The notes under the pieces are model-generated. The model was given only the letters and a program-made list of their open reading frames with translations, made no database searches and was not told the DNA's origin. From Dinoroseobacter sp013215265 (GTDB lineage Bacteria > Pseudomonadota > Alphaproteobacteria > Rhodobacterales > Rhodobacteraceae), in NCBI GenBank assembly GCA_963691755.1, contig OY829366.1:124001-188000 (forward strand): DNA of 64,000 bases, read 5' to 3'. The position numbers were made by a program, and so were the translations under genes. Shown here in pieces: positions 34,970-44,207 of the stretch (position 1 is its first letter; each line of letters opens with the position of its first letter).

Positions 34970-35755
34970 ATGGTGACGCAAGAACAGATTGAAGCCTACC
35001 AGCGCGATGGAGCGGTTCTGATCCCGGGCCTCTTTGCAGATTGGGTCGAGGTGATCCGCGCCGGTATCGAACGCAACATGGCGGACCCCGGCCCCTATGC
35101 CGCTGAGAACCTGCAGGATGGTGAGCAGGGTCGTTTTTTTGACGACTATTGCAACTGGGACCGCATCCCCGAGTTTCAGCAGGTGATTCACGAAAGCGAT
35201 GCCGCGGATACCGCCCGGGCTTTGATGGGCTCAAAGCGCGTGCAGATGTTTCACGACCATGTGCTCGTGAAAGAACCCGGCACGGCAAAGCCGACCCCCT
35301 GGCATCAAGATGCCCCGTATTACTTTGTTGATGGCAAACAGATGGTGAGTTTCTGGGTTCCCGTTGATCCGGTGGAGGACGCTTCACTGCGGCTCGTGGC
35401 AGGCAGTCATCTATGGGAAAAACCAGTCCTTCCGACAAAGTGGCTGAAGGAAGACAACTTTTTTCCCGATGATGGGACCTATCGCCCTGTTCCTGATCCG
35501 GATGCGGCGCCTTTGGAATTCAAGGTTCTGGAATGGAAAATGCAGCCGGGCGATGCGGTCGCGTTTCACTACAAAACACTGCACGGTGCGCGCGGAAACC
35601 TTGAGGCCAAGCGCAGGCGGGCCTTTTCGTTGCGCCTGTTGGGCGATGACGCGCGCTACGTGGAACGCCCCGGGCGAACCTCGCCCCCCTACCCGGGCCA
35701 TGGAATGGTGCCCGGACAAAAGCTGCGCGAAGATTGGTTTCCCATTCTGAGCTGA
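34970..35755 (+). CDS. Phytanoyl-CoA dioxygenase family protein
   Basis: This 261-residue Fe(II)/2-oxoglutarate-dependent dioxygenase has the iron-binding HxD in WHQDAP, a distal His in LHGARGN, and the 2-oxoglutarate Arg in RRRAFSLR. A jelly-roll beta core is evident (MVSFWVPVDPVEDASLRLVAGSH). The substrate cannot be read; ectoine hydroxylase and phytanoyl hydroxylases share this family. It stands alone between rpsU and ald. Confidence 0.9.
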   Translation: MVTQEQIEAYQRDGAVLIPGLFADWVEVIRAGIERNMADPGPYAAENLQDGEQGRFFDDYCNWDRIPEFQQVIHESDAADTARALMGSKRVQMFHDHVLVKEPGTAKPTPWHQDAPYYFVDGKQMVSFWVPVDPVEDASLRLVAGSHLWEKPVLPTKWLKEDNFFPDDGTYRPVPDPDAAPLEFKVLEWKMQPGDAVAFHYKTLHGARGNLEAKRRRAFSLRLLGDDARYVERPGRTSPPYPGHGMVPGQKLREDWFPILS

Positions 35756-35987
35756 CACACAGAATACAATCGTTGATGGGCCGCGTTGGTACGCAATGGA
35801 CCGATGCAAATATCGGCTGTGGTCACGCGTGATTCCTCGACACACGAGATCTATTACGGGCTATATTTGCGCTAGAATAGATTATAACAACAGAAATTTG
35901 CGCGTTTTCAACACAGCGCCGATGTATTTGCACACTCTTTGCGGAAGAGGTCCGGTATCAAGGTGTCAGGCAGGAGGAGAACACGCC
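35756..35987. promoter_or_regulatory. Alanine dehydrogenase promoter region
   Basis: This 232-base stretch is AT-rich near 35855-35905 (TATATTTGCGCTAGAATAGATTATAAC). It contains imperfect inverted arms GCAAATATCGGC (35806-35817) and GCCGATGTATTTGC (35918-35931). An Lrp-type site is possible but unproven. Confidence 0.35.
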
Positions 35988-37106
35988 ATGAAAATCGGAT
36001 GCCCTACCGAAATCAAACCCCAGGAATTTCGGGTCGGTCTGACACCAAACGCAGCCCAAGAGGCGGTGGCCCATGGGCACGAGGTCGTCGTCCAAAGCGG
36101 TGCCGGTGCAGGAGCCGGCTTTGAGGATGCGGATTATATCGCCGCAGGCGCAACGCTTCTGGAAACTGCTGAGGAGGTTTTCGCCACCGCAGATATGATC
36201 GTGAAGGTGAAAGAACCTCAGGCAGGTGAGCGCCAGATGTTGCGCGAAGGGCAGCTTCTGTTCACATATTTGCATCTGGCCCCGGACCCTGCGCAGACCA
36301 AAGACCTTTTGGCTTCGGGCTGTACGGCAATTGCCTACGAGACTGTGACGGATGCCCAGGGTGGCTTGCCGCTGCTGGCACCAATGTCTGAAGTGGCCGG
36401 ACGGCTGGCCCCGCAGGTGGGCGCCTGGACCCTGCAGAAAGCCAATGGGGGCCGCGGTGTTCTGATGGGCGGTGTGCCAGGCGTCGGGCCTGCAAAGGTT
36501 CTGGTGATCGGTGGCGGCGTTGTGGGCACCCATGCCGCGCGGATTGCAGCGGGTATGGGGGCGGATGTGACGGTTCTGGACAGGTCGCTACCGCGCCTGA
36601 GGTATCTTGACGATGCCTTTGGTGCGCAGTTCAACACCGGCTATTCGAGCGCCGGACTTCTGGCGGAGCACCTGAGCCAAGCCGATATGGTGATCGGCGC
36701 TGTCCTTATTCCCGGAGCCGCCGCCCCTAAGCTGGTGACGCGTGCACAATTTGCAGACATGAAGCCCGGTTCGGTTTTGGTGGATGTCGCCATCGATCAG
36801 GGCGGGTGCTATGAGACCTCTCGCGCGACAACGCACGCAGATCCGATTTATGAGGTCGACGGGATCATGCACTATTGCGTGGCCAATATGCCGGGCGCCG
36901 TGGCGCGTACCTCAACGATTGCGCTGGGGAATGCGACGATGCCGTTCATGTTGGCACTTGCCGACAAGGGGTGGCGTCAGGCCTGCATCGATGATCCACA
37001 TCTGATGGAAGGTTTGAACGTGCATGCCGGGCAACTGACGTATTATGCAGTGGGCAAAGCACTTGGGATCGATGTGGTTTCGCCGAGCGTTGTCGTGAAA
37101 CACTAG
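35988..37106 (+). CDS. ald: Alanine dehydrogenase
   Basis: This 372-residue protein catalyses alanine + NAD to pyruvate + NH4. Signatures are MKIGCPTEIKPQEFRVGLTP, the substrate Lys region MIVKVKEPQ, and the NAD fold VLVIGGGVVGTHAARIAAGMGA. AGVLAEH-type residues and the C-terminal region LNVHAGQLTYYAVGKALG are present. It starts at 35988 with GGAGGAG upstream. The Lrp-family gene at 39218-39685 could regulate it, since Lrp/AldR proteins often control ald, but they are not adjacent. Confidence 0.95.
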   Translation: MKIGCPTEIKPQEFRVGLTPNAAQEAVAHGHEVVVQSGAGAGAGFEDADYIAAGATLLETAEEVFATADMIVKVKEPQAGERQMLREGQLLFTYLHLAPDPAQTKDLLASGCTAIAYETVTDAQGGLPLLAPMSEVAGRLAPQVGAWTLQKANGGRGVLMGGVPGVGPAKVLVIGGGVVGTHAARIAAGMGADVTVLDRSLPRLRYLDDAFGAQFNTGYSSAGLLAEHLSQADMVIGAVLIPGAAAPKLVTRAQFADMKPGSVLVDVAIDQGGCYETSRATTHADPIYEVDGIMHYCVANMPGAVARTSTIALGNATMPFMLALADKGWRQACIDDPHLMEGLNVHAGQLTYYAVGKALGIDVVSPSVVVKH

Positions 37107-37139
37107 ATCAGGTCCAGTGCGCGCCCTAGCATGGTGGGT

Positions 37140-37949
37140 ATGAAGTCACTGTATCTGCCATTCGCTGATGCCTTTATCCGCTACCATGACATCGGAGCGG
37201 GTAAAGATGCGCCTGTATTGGTATATCTTTCAGGACTGAATTTCTCAGTCCTGTCCTGCCATCTGAAGCTGGCCACCCACCCGAGCCTTTCGTCGTATCG
37301 CGCAATCCTGGTCGAGTACCTCGGGACAGGTCACAGCGAAACGCCTGCCGCGTTTTCATACACGCCGCAGGCGCACGCAGAATGCGTGGCCGCCGTTCTG
37401 AAACATGAGGGTATCGAAGGGTGTACCCTGGTAGGGCACAGTCAGGGTGGAACGGTTGGGATCGAGCTTGCACATGCAAACCCGGACCTCGTGGTGCACT
37501 TGATCGTCTGCGAGGGCAATCTGACGCCGGGCGGTGGTGCAGGTACAAAGTACTTCGCATCTGTTGAGGAAGACCGCTTTGCAACCGATCTTTTTCCCCG
37601 CTTCCTGCATGGGCGGCGCAAAGCCGCGATTGAAGGCGACGGAGCTGCAGCCGCGATGCTCGCAGGATGGGTCGGATCAGACGTCCGCGCCATTCACAAG
37701 GCCTCTGTCGCGCTGGTGGATCTGGACCCCGAAACTGAGACACGGTTTCTGAACCTGCAAACCCGGCGAAGCTTCATCTATGGAGAGCTGTCGATACCCG
37801 AGGCAGGCGCAGCTTATCTGCCGGATGTCCCTGACCCAGCTTGGCTGGAGGCACATGGCGTTGTCACCGCCATCATGCCGGGTGCGGATCATTCGATGAT
37901 GATGAAAGATCCAGACGGGTTTGCGAAGGTTCTGAAGCCACTCTTGTAA
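37140..37949 (+). CDS. Alpha/beta-fold hydrolase
   Basis: This protein has 269 residues, counted from the ATG at 37140; the ATG at 37131 is an alternative. It has an alpha/beta hydrolase fold with GHSQGGTVG as the nucleophile elbow (Ser in GHSQG), a probable acid Asp, and His in PGADHSMMMKDP near the C-terminus. The substrate is unknown. It follows ald by 33 bases and may be in the same unit. Confidence 0.85.
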   Translation: MKSLYLPFADAFIRYHDIGAGKDAPVLVYLSGLNFSVLSCHLKLATHPSLSSYRAILVEYLGTGHSETPAAFSYTPQAHAECVAAVLKHEGIEGCTLVGHSQGGTVGIELAHANPDLVVHLIVCEGNLTPGGGAGTKYFASVEEDRFATDLFPRFLHGRRKAAIEGDGAAAAMLAGWVGSDVRAIHKASVALVDLDPETETRFLNLQTRRSFIYGELSIPEAGAAYLPDVPDPAWLEAHGVVTAIMPGADHSMMMKDPDGFAKVLKPLL

Positions 37950-38037
37950 GTCGGCATTCTGCGCGGTGGCGATTCTTGGATTGCCAAGCGAAATTGGAGC
38001 GGTAGGTTCGACCAAAGCTTGCGATGGAGGGCGCATG

Positions 38038-38622
38038 ATGCGGCAGGTTCTCACTTTGGTTTTGGTATTGGTCACGGTGGCGACAGCCCCGGCATTTGCG
38101 CATGAGGGCGAAGGCCTGGCGGGGGGCTTCATGTCTGGCCTGACCCATCCGATCTATGGCCTGGATCACGTCGTTGCCATGGTCGCTGTAGGCCTTTGGG
38201 GGGCCGTGCTTGGGGCACCCGCCCTTTGGATTCTCCCGCTTGTGTTTCCACTGGTGATGGCGCTTGGCGGGGCAATGGGTGTGCTTGGCATTCCGATGCC
38301 CGCGGTAGAGATCGGAATTGCCGCGTCAGGGTTGGTCCTTGGTCTTATGGTGGCACTTTGGGTGCAAGCTCCGATTTGGGTCGCTGCCGTATTGGTTGGT
38401 ATCTTTGCCGTCTTTCACGGTCACGCCCATGGCACCGAGCTTCCTGAGGCTTCAAACCCGATTGCCTATGCAGTTGGCTTTGTAATTGCGACGGGCGCCT
38501 TGCATATCGCAGGGATCGCGTTCGGTGCGCTGAACGGTGTGAAGGGTGGGTCCTGGGCGGTGCGCGGTGCAGGCGCTGTTATTGCACTGGCGGGCGCGGC
38601 CTTCCTGACGGGCATGGCGTGA
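38038..38622 (+). CDS. HupE/UreJ-family membrane protein
   Basis: This 194-residue protein has a signal peptide ending at AFAHEGEG and about six membrane helices. The HupE/UreJ motif HPIYGLDHV and the later His-rich loop FHGHAHG suggest metal binding, and members are proposed nickel or cobalt transporters. The second of two tandem ATGs (38038) fits GGAGG spacing best. Its stop overlaps the next gene (GTGA). No urease or hydrogenase gene is nearby. Confidence 0.88.
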   Translation: MRQVLTLVLVLVTVATAPAFAHEGEGLAGGFMSGLTHPIYGLDHVVAMVAVGLWGAVLGAPALWILPLVFPLVMALGGAMGVLGIPMPAVEIGIAASGLVLGLMVALWVQAPIWVAAVLVGIFAVFHGHAHGTELPEASNPIAYAVGFVIATGALHIAGIAFGALNGVKGGSWAVRGAGAVIALAGAAFLTGMA

Positions 38623-39221
38623 TCCGATCCGTTTCGATCCTGCTGGCCCTGCTTGGTTCAGGGCCTGCCCACGCGCATGCGTTCGAAAGCGGTCAGGATG
38701 CCTATGAGTTGTTGCTGCAAGGCATTTCGCAACCCTGGCTGATGTTGCCCGTTGCAGTACTTTTGCTGGGGCTAGGGATGCTGACGGGTATCTGGCGCAC
38801 CGAGGGGGTCATCGTGGTTTGGCCCGCAATGATCGCCGGCGCTTTGCTTGGGCTGGGCCTTGGACCCTTCATTCCCCAAGTCGAGGTAATTTGGTTGATG
38901 GGATTGGCGCTCGTCATTTCCATCGTAGGAATTATCGCGTTGCCATTGCCGTCGCTTGTAATGGCAGGGCTTGCAGCGCTCGCGACCCTTCTACCGAGCC
39001 GGTTCCTTATGGAAACACATGCATTCGGAGAGCTGCCCCTGCCTTTCCTGATCGGAATGGGGATCGGGATCACCACGTGTGCGGCGCTTGCCGCCGGGGT
39101 GGTACAAGCCACGCGAGAACAGATCGGCCATGTGGCTGTGCTGATAGGATGGCGCGCCCTGATCTCGTGGATTGGCGCTATATCGATCCTGATGCTCGCC
39201 TTTGAACTGAGGCCTGTTTAG
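38619..39221 (+). CDS. HupE-like multi-pass membrane protein
   Basis: This 200-residue protein starts at GTG overlapping the previous stop (ATGATC region), so it is translationally coupled. It has a signal-like N-terminus (SILLALLGSGPAHAHAFESG) and about six helices with no long soluble parts. The His-rich N-terminus (HAHAF) echoes the HupE partner. It is probably a second subunit or paralogue of the transporter. It ends 4 bases into the convergent Lrp gene. Confidence 0.8.
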   Translation: MIRSVSILLALLGSGPAHAHAFESGQDAYELLLQGISQPWLMLPVAVLLLGLGMLTGIWRTEGVIVVWPAMIAGALLGLGLGPFIPQVEVIWLMGLALVISIVGIIALPLPSLVMAGLAALATLLPSRFLMETHAFGELPLPFLIGMGIGITTCAALAAGVVQATREQIGHVAVLIGWRALISWIGAISILMLAFELRPV

Positions 39222-39685
39222 ATCGGCAACGCGGTCGTGCTGACCACGGTTTTCAATGAAAAGCTGGATTGGAGCTGTGCCACACCGGGCAGGCTGGCAA
39301 GGGCCCGACGATGCAGCCGCGCGAAATCTTCAGCATCTTCGGCGACAACTTTCAAAAGATAATCCGCACTGCCCGCCATGAGATGACATTCCAGCACTTC
39401 CGGAACGCGGGAGACGGCCTTCTCGAAGGCTGTGAGAACCTCATCGGCCTGTCCTGCCAAAGTGATTTCCACAAATACTGTCGTCTTCCGCCCGAGCTTT
39501 CGCGCATCCAGAAGTGCCACATAGCCCGAAATGATGCCTGCAGCCTCGAGGCGTGCCACGCGGCGATGGCAGGCGCTTTGGGACAGGTTCACAGCGTCTG
39601 CGAGTTCGGCATTTGTCAGGCGGCCGTGACGTTGCAACCTCGCAAGGATTGCGCAGTCAGTCTGGTCGAGTTCCAGCTCTGTCAT
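39218..39685 (-). CDS. Lrp/AsnC-family transcriptional regulator
   Basis: This 155-residue protein is read from the ATG at 39685; the in-frame ATG at 39715 adds 10 unlikely residues. The N-terminal HTH is LDQTDCAILARLQRHGRLTNAELADAVNLSQSACHRRVARLEAAG, and the C-terminal RAM domain includes VPEVLECHLMAGSADYLLKV, which binds amino acids. Such regulators often control ald or amino acid genes. Its closest target candidate is ald, but this is inferred. Confidence 0.92.
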   Translation of the reverse strand: MTELELDQTDCAILARLQRHGRLTNAELADAVNLSQSACHRRVARLEAAGIISGYVALLDARKLGRKTTVFVEITLAGQADEVLTAFEKAVSRVPEVLECHLMAGSADYLLKVVAEDAEDFARLHRRALASLPGVAQLQSSFSLKTVVSTTALPI

Positions 39686-39758
39686 AGGCTTTCTTTCTGT
39701 GTTGGCCCTGCGCACGGAATAGGCCCAATGCGCAGGACAGGGTCCGCGTTTTATGGAC

Positions 39759-40190
39759 CTAGGCAGAGCGTTCCGCCAGAGAATCGCGGATCTGGATCAG
39801 AATGTCTTTCTCAGAGGGGCCAGGATCGGCAGCAGGCGCGGGTTCTTCTTTCTTCTCCATCGCCTCCTTGATGCGGTTCACGTTCTTTACGAGGAGAAAC
39901 ACAACAAATGCAATGATAAGGAAATTAATCACCGCGGTCAGAAACGCGCCGTAGGCGAATGCAGCCGCCCCCGCTTCGCGCGCAGCCTCAAGCGATGCAA
40001 ATTCTCCTTCGCCCAAAACGACAAAATAGTTGGTGAAATCAACACCCCCAAAAATTGCCCCAATGATTGGGTTAAGCAAATCATCGACCATGGATTTGAC
40101 GATTGCCGTGAAGGCTGCACCGATGATGATCCCCACGGCCATATCCATAACATTGCCCTTAGCAACGAACTTCTGAAACTCTGTAAGCAT
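39759..40190 (-). CDS. mscL: Large-conductance mechanosensitive channel MscL
   Basis: This 143-residue protein begins MLTEFQKFVAKGNVMDMAVGIIIGAAF, the conserved MscL N-terminus with TM1, and has TM2 at about 75-97 (FLTAVINFLIIAFVVFLLV). It opens under hypo-osmotic stress to release solutes. The start at 40190 is chosen from this signature. Confidence 0.96.
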   Translation of the reverse strand: MLTEFQKFVAKGNVMDMAVGIIIGAAFTAIVKSMVDDLLNPIIGAIFGGVDFTNYFVVLGEGEFASLEAAREAGAAAFAYGAFLTAVINFLIIAFVVFLLVKNVNRIKEAMEKKEEPAPAADPGPSEKDILIQIRDSLAERSA

Positions 40191-40331
40191 CGTTATCACT
40201 CCCGAACTTGTTCCCTTTGCAAGGCGCTTTTCTGCGCCCATGCACATTGGCTAACAGATTTAAGCGCATATACGCGGGTTTTTTGCGACCGATTTGTACC
40301 TATCTAACGATATCAATCACAGAGAGATATC

Positions 40332-41033
40332 ATGAGCGTGTTCGACAAATTCCCCATCAATACAAAATGGACGGCAGAAAATCCGGACCTGATCCAACTT
40401 TATTCCTTCCCTACACCCAACGGCATCAAAGCCTCGCTTGCGCTGGAGGAGATGGGACTGGACTACGAGGCGCACCGCGTGACCCTGTCAGACGCCGATG
40501 TGAGGAGCCCGGAGTTTCTTTCGCTGAGCCCAAACAACAAGATCCCCGCGATCATCGATCCAAATGGCCCCGACGGGCGTCCGGTCACATTGTTTGAGAG
40601 CGGCGCAATCCTGATCTACCTCGCCGAAAAGACCGGCAAGTTCATCGGCAAGGACGCCACCGAGAAGGCACAGATCATCCAGTGGGTGATGTGGCAAATG
40701 GGCGGCTTGGGCCCGATGTTCGGCCAGCTTGGGTTCTTCTCAAAATTCGCGGGCAGCCAATGGGAAGATAAACGACCGCAGCAGCGCTTCGTTGATGAAA
40801 GCAAGCGCCTTTTGAACGTGTTGGACGGCGCGCTTGAAGGCAAAGACTGGATCATGGGCGAGTATTCGATTGCCGATATGGCAATCGGCCCCTGGCTTGG
40901 CGCGCTCGATTTCTACGGCGCCAAAGAACTTGTAGGGTGGGATGGTTTTGCCAACGTGGTGGCCTACTGGGATCGCTTCGCTGCGCGACCAGCATTTCAG
41001 GCCGCGCGCAACATTCCACCACGCGAAGCCTGA
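40332..41033 (+). CDS. Glutathione S-transferase (YfcG/Ure2p-like)
   Basis: This 233-residue protein has a thioredoxin-like N-domain with YSFPTPNGIKASLALEEMG and the glutathione-binding ESGAILIYLAEKTG. A helical C-domain includes WIMGEYSIADMAIGPWL. It resembles YfcG/Ure2-like disulfide reductases. It starts at 40332 and is followed by a strong terminator shared with the converging gene. Confidence 0.93.
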   Translation: MSVFDKFPINTKWTAENPDLIQLYSFPTPNGIKASLALEEMGLDYEAHRVTLSDADVRSPEFLSLSPNNKIPAIIDPNGPDGRPVTLFESGAILIYLAEKTGKFIGKDATEKAQIIQWVMWQMGGLGPMFGQLGFFSKFAGSQWEDKRPQQRFVDESKRLLNVLDGALEGKDWIMGEYSIADMAIGPWLGALDFYGAKELVGWDGFANVVAYWDRFAARPAFQAARNIPPREA

Positions 41034-41053
41034 GCTTCAGGTCTTTCCCCAAC

Positions 41054-41083
41054 GGGCCCGCTCGTTTGAGTGGGCCCTTTTTC
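41054..41083 (+). terminator. Rho-independent terminator of the GST gene
   Basis: GGGCCCGCTC and GAGTGGGCCC form a 10-base stem with one wobble around a GTTT loop, then TTTTTC, 21 bases after the GST stop. Its end touches the convergent YtoQ stop. Confidence 0.92.
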
Positions 41084-41532
41084 TAGGCGGGCAGCGTGCC
41101 TTCCAGCACATAGCGCAGGATGTCTGCGACCTTCGCAGGATCTTCGGTCACCGCTAAAGCGGCAGCGTCGATCTCTTTTAAGGGATGTTGGTGTTCAGGC
41201 ATCTGCACGACGATGATCGGCTTGCCCAAGCCGGCTGCATAACCGGCATCAAATGCGGCGTTCCACTGGCGGTATTTCTCCCCAAATCGTACGACCACCA
41301 CATCTGCCCTTTCGATAAGCGTGCGCGTTCGGATCGCATTCATCATCGCGCCTTTATGGTCGTGCCAGTACTTGTTTGGCTCTTCACCAAGAATAGCCAC
41401 GCCACAGTCATCAGACGCACCATGATCGGTCACAGGTGCCGAGAACGTCACATCAAGCCCCTTGGAGCCTTCCATGATCTGCTCGCGCCAGTCGGTGTGA
41501 ATTTCGCCTGACAGGTAAACGTTCAACGTCAT
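41083..41532 (-). CDS. YtoQ-family protein
   Basis: This 149-residue protein is read from the ATG at 41532, with GGAGA upstream. It has the YtoQ start MTLNVYLSGEIHTDWREQI and the TRTLIERADVVVVRFGEKYRQWNAAFDAG core, a Rossmann-like nucleoside-binding fold related to nucleoside 2-deoxyribosyltransferases. The exact reaction is unknown. It lies downstream of pheT on the same strand, with a 133-base gap. Confidence 0.87.
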   Translation of the reverse strand: MTLNVYLSGEIHTDWREQIMEGSKGLDVTFSAPVTDHGASDDCGVAILGEEPNKYWHDHKGAMMNAIRTRTLIERADVVVVRFGEKYRQWNAAFDAGYAAGLGKPIIVVQMPEHQHPLKEIDAAALAVTEDPAKVADILRYVLEGTLPA

Positions 41533-41665
41533 CTCAAATCTCCTTTCCGGAAGAACATAGGGCGGATGGCATGCGCGCCATGTCTGGTGATGCACCAAGT
41601 CCGGCGCAAACGCGCCTGTCCTCATTCATCGTTGCAGGCAGGACCGCGTTGTCCGTACAAAGACC

Positions 41666-44062
41666 TTAACCGCGCAGAACGCCGCCCGTTGCCTTAGCGA
41701 CCTTTTCGACGATCTTGGCCGCAACAGCTTCGATATCTTTTTCTGTCAGGGTTTTCTCGGTCGGTTGCATCCGCACGGTGATGGCAAGGCTCTTCTTACC
41801 TTCGCCCAAACTTCCGCCAATAAACTCGTCAAAGACGCGCACGTCCTCGATCAGCGCTTTATCGGCGCCAGCAGCTGCGTTGACCACATTCAGCGCCTCG
41901 ACATTTGCATCAAGCACGAAGGCGAAATCGCGTTCCACCGCCTGCAGGTCGCGCAAGGTCAGGGCACTGCGGGTGGTGCCAGATGTGCGTGGGAACGGAA
42001 TTTCAGCGGGCCAGAGCGTAAAGCCAACAGCTGGACCCTTCACGTCCATTTCAGCCAGAACCTTGGGATGAATTTCACCGAAGACACCCAGAACCTTCTT
42101 TGGCCCGAGGCAAATCTTGCCCGACCGCCCGGGATGCCACCAATCGCTAACACCACGCAGGATCTGCACCTTGGCGGGCGCGCCCATCGCGGCCAGCACC
42201 GCTTCGGCGTCGGCCTTCGCGTCGTAGACATCAACGCCCCGGCTTTCGCCATGTACGTCCTTGGACAGTGTCTTGCCAACGAGGAGGCCCGTGGCCAGCG
42301 TATGCTGCTCACCGGGTTCACCGCCATGGAAGGCCGCCCCAAGTTCAAACAGAGCAAGGTCCATGAAACCACGCGCCTGATTGCGTGCCGCCGCTTGCAA
42401 CAGGCCTGGCAAAAGCGCGGGGCGCATGTGGCTCATTTCAGAACTGATCGGGTTTTCCAAAGCGCTGGCATCATCACCACCATCAAAGAGCGCAGCCGCT
42501 TTCTGATCGATGAAGCTGTAGGTCACACATTCGTTGTAACCAAGCGCCGCCATGGTGCGCCGTGCCGCGATTTCGCGGTTTTGCATGGGTGTCAGAACGG
42601 GCTTGGGCACACCTGCCGGGCGTTTCATCGGGATGCCCTTGAGTTTGGTCAGGGAGGCGATACGGGCAACTTCTTCAACCAGATCGGCCTCTCCCAGAAC
42701 GTCAGGGCGCCAGGATGGCACATGCGCCATGTCACCTTCCATACGGAAGCCAAGCGCTTCCAGTGACCCGCGCTGCGTCTCGGCCGGGATCTCCATACCG
42801 ACAAGGGACACAACACGATCCGTATCCAGCTTATAAGCACGCGAGACGTCTGGGATTTCGCCAGCAATCACCATTTCCGAGGCCTCACCGCCCGCAACGT
42901 CCATGATCAAGCGCGTCGCTGCATCCAGTCCAATGGGTGTCCATGCCGGGTCGATCCCGCGCTCGAAACGGTAGCGGGCGTCAGAATTGATCTTGAGCGC
43001 GCGGCCTGTATAGGCCGTACGGATCGGGTCGAAATATGCAGATTCGACGAAAACATTGACCGTCTCATCTGTACAGCCGGACTGTAGCCCACCCATGACG
43101 CCCGCGATGGACTCGGGACCATTTGCATCAGCGATAATCGTCTGGCCCGCTTCGAAGGTATATTCCTTCTCGTCTAGTCCCATGATCGTCTCACCGCCCT
43201 TGGCGCGATAAAGGCGCAGCGCATTGCCCGCAACCTTGTCAGCGTCAAAGACGTGCAAAGGACGATTGCGATCGTAGGTGAAGTAATTCGTCACATCGAC
43301 GAGGAAGCTGATCGGACGCAGGCCAATGGCGCGCAGCTTGTCCTGCAGCCATGCGGGGCTGGGACCATTTTTCACGCCCTTGATGACACGGCCAAAGAAG
43401 ACCGGAGCCACCTCCAACGTATCATCTTCAATGGTCACGGAAATCGGGCACGGGAAGGTGCCTGTGACGGGTTCGGGATCGGTGGTCTTGATCGTACCCA
43501 ATCCACGAGCCGCAAGATCGCGCGCGATGCCTGCAACGCCAAGCGCATCGGGACGGTTTGGGGTGATGGCGATCTCGATGACCGGATCAACCTTGGCCGG
43601 ATCATTGGCTGCGAGCCAATCAACAAAGGCCTCGCCAACCTCGCCGGACGGCAGTTCGATGATGCCGTCATGTTCATCTGACAGTTCCATCTCACGCTCG
43701 GATGCCATCATGCCGAAGCTTTCGATGCCGCGGATCTTGCCAACACCGATGGTCGTGTCGATGCCGGGCACATACACGCCGGGCTTTGCGACAACCACGG
43801 TGATGCCTTCGCGCGCATTCGGCGCACCACAGATAATCTGTTTGACGCCCTCGTCAGTATCGACCTGACACACACGGAGCCGGTCAGCATCAGGGTGCTT
43901 TTCCGCCTTCACCACCTTGCCAATGGTAAAGTCGCGCAGTTTCGCGCCACGGTCTTCGACGCCCTCCACTTCGAGGCCCAGATCGGTGAGGGCATAGAGG
44001 ATGTCATCGAGCGTGGCCTGAGTGTCCAGGTGCTCTTTCAGCCAGGAGAGGGTGAATTTCAT
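41666..44062 (-). CDS. pheT: Phenylalanine-tRNA ligase beta subunit
   Basis: This 798-residue protein has the N-terminal tRNA-binding (EMAPII-like) domain (GKVVKAEKHPDADRLRVCQVDT), B3/B4 editing, B5 (LEALGFRMEGD) and a C-terminal ferredoxin-fold anticodon-binding domain ending LTEKDIEAVAAKIVEKVAKATGGVLRG. It is encoded with pheS on the same strand, but 732 bases separate the two and a small secreted gene lies between them. Confidence 0.97.
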   Translation of the reverse strand: MKFTLSWLKEHLDTQATLDDILYALTDLGLEVEGVEDRGAKLRDFTIGKVVKAEKHPDADRLRVCQVDTDEGVKQIICGAPNAREGITVVVAKPGVYVPGIDTTIGVGKIRGIESFGMMASEREMELSDEHDGIIELPSGEVGEAFVDWLAANDPAKVDPVIEIAITPNRPDALGVAGIARDLAARGLGTIKTTDPEPVTGTFPCPISVTIEDDTLEVAPVFFGRVIKGVKNGPSPAWLQDKLRAIGLRPISFLVDVTNYFTYDRNRPLHVFDADKVAGNALRLYRAKGGETIMGLDEKEYTFEAGQTIIADANGPESIAGVMGGLQSGCTDETVNVFVESAYFDPIRTAYTGRALKINSDARYRFERGIDPAWTPIGLDAATRLIMDVAGGEASEMVIAGEIPDVSRAYKLDTDRVVSLVGMEIPAETQRGSLEALGFRMEGDMAHVPSWRPDVLGEADLVEEVARIASLTKLKGIPMKRPAGVPKPVLTPMQNREIAARRTMAALGYNECVTYSFIDQKAAALFDGGDDASALENPISSEMSHMRPALLPGLLQAAARNQARGFMDLALFELGAAFHGGEPGEQHTLATGLLVGKTLSKDVHGESRGVDVYDAKADAEAVLAAMGAPAKVQILRGVSDWWHPGRSGKICLGPKKVLGVFGEIHPKVLAEMDVKGPAVGFTLWPAEIPFPRTSGTTRSALTLRDLQAVERDFAFVLDANVEALNVVNAAAGADKALIEDVRVFDEFIGGSLGEGKKSLAITVRMQPTEKTLTEKDIEAVAAKIVEKVAKATGGVLRG

Positions 44063-44127
44063 AGGTCGCGTCCCTTACGGATTTGGGCGGACGGATAGCG
44101 CATGGGGGCGGGGAATAAAAGGTCATG

Positions 44128-44152
44128 GATTGCGCGGCCTCGTTGCGCAATC
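44128..44152 (-). terminator. Possible terminator between the small secreted gene and pheT
   Basis: GATTGCGC and GCGCAATC form an 8-base perfect stem around a 9-base loop, and a short T-run (CCTTTTATT) follows on the minus strand. The T-run starts several bases after the stem, so strength is uncertain. Confidence 0.4.
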
Positions 44153-44207
44153 AAGCCCCAGCTTGGAGGCGATTCGGCGCTGCGCGGCGAGAAGCTCGCC
44201 AACGTAC

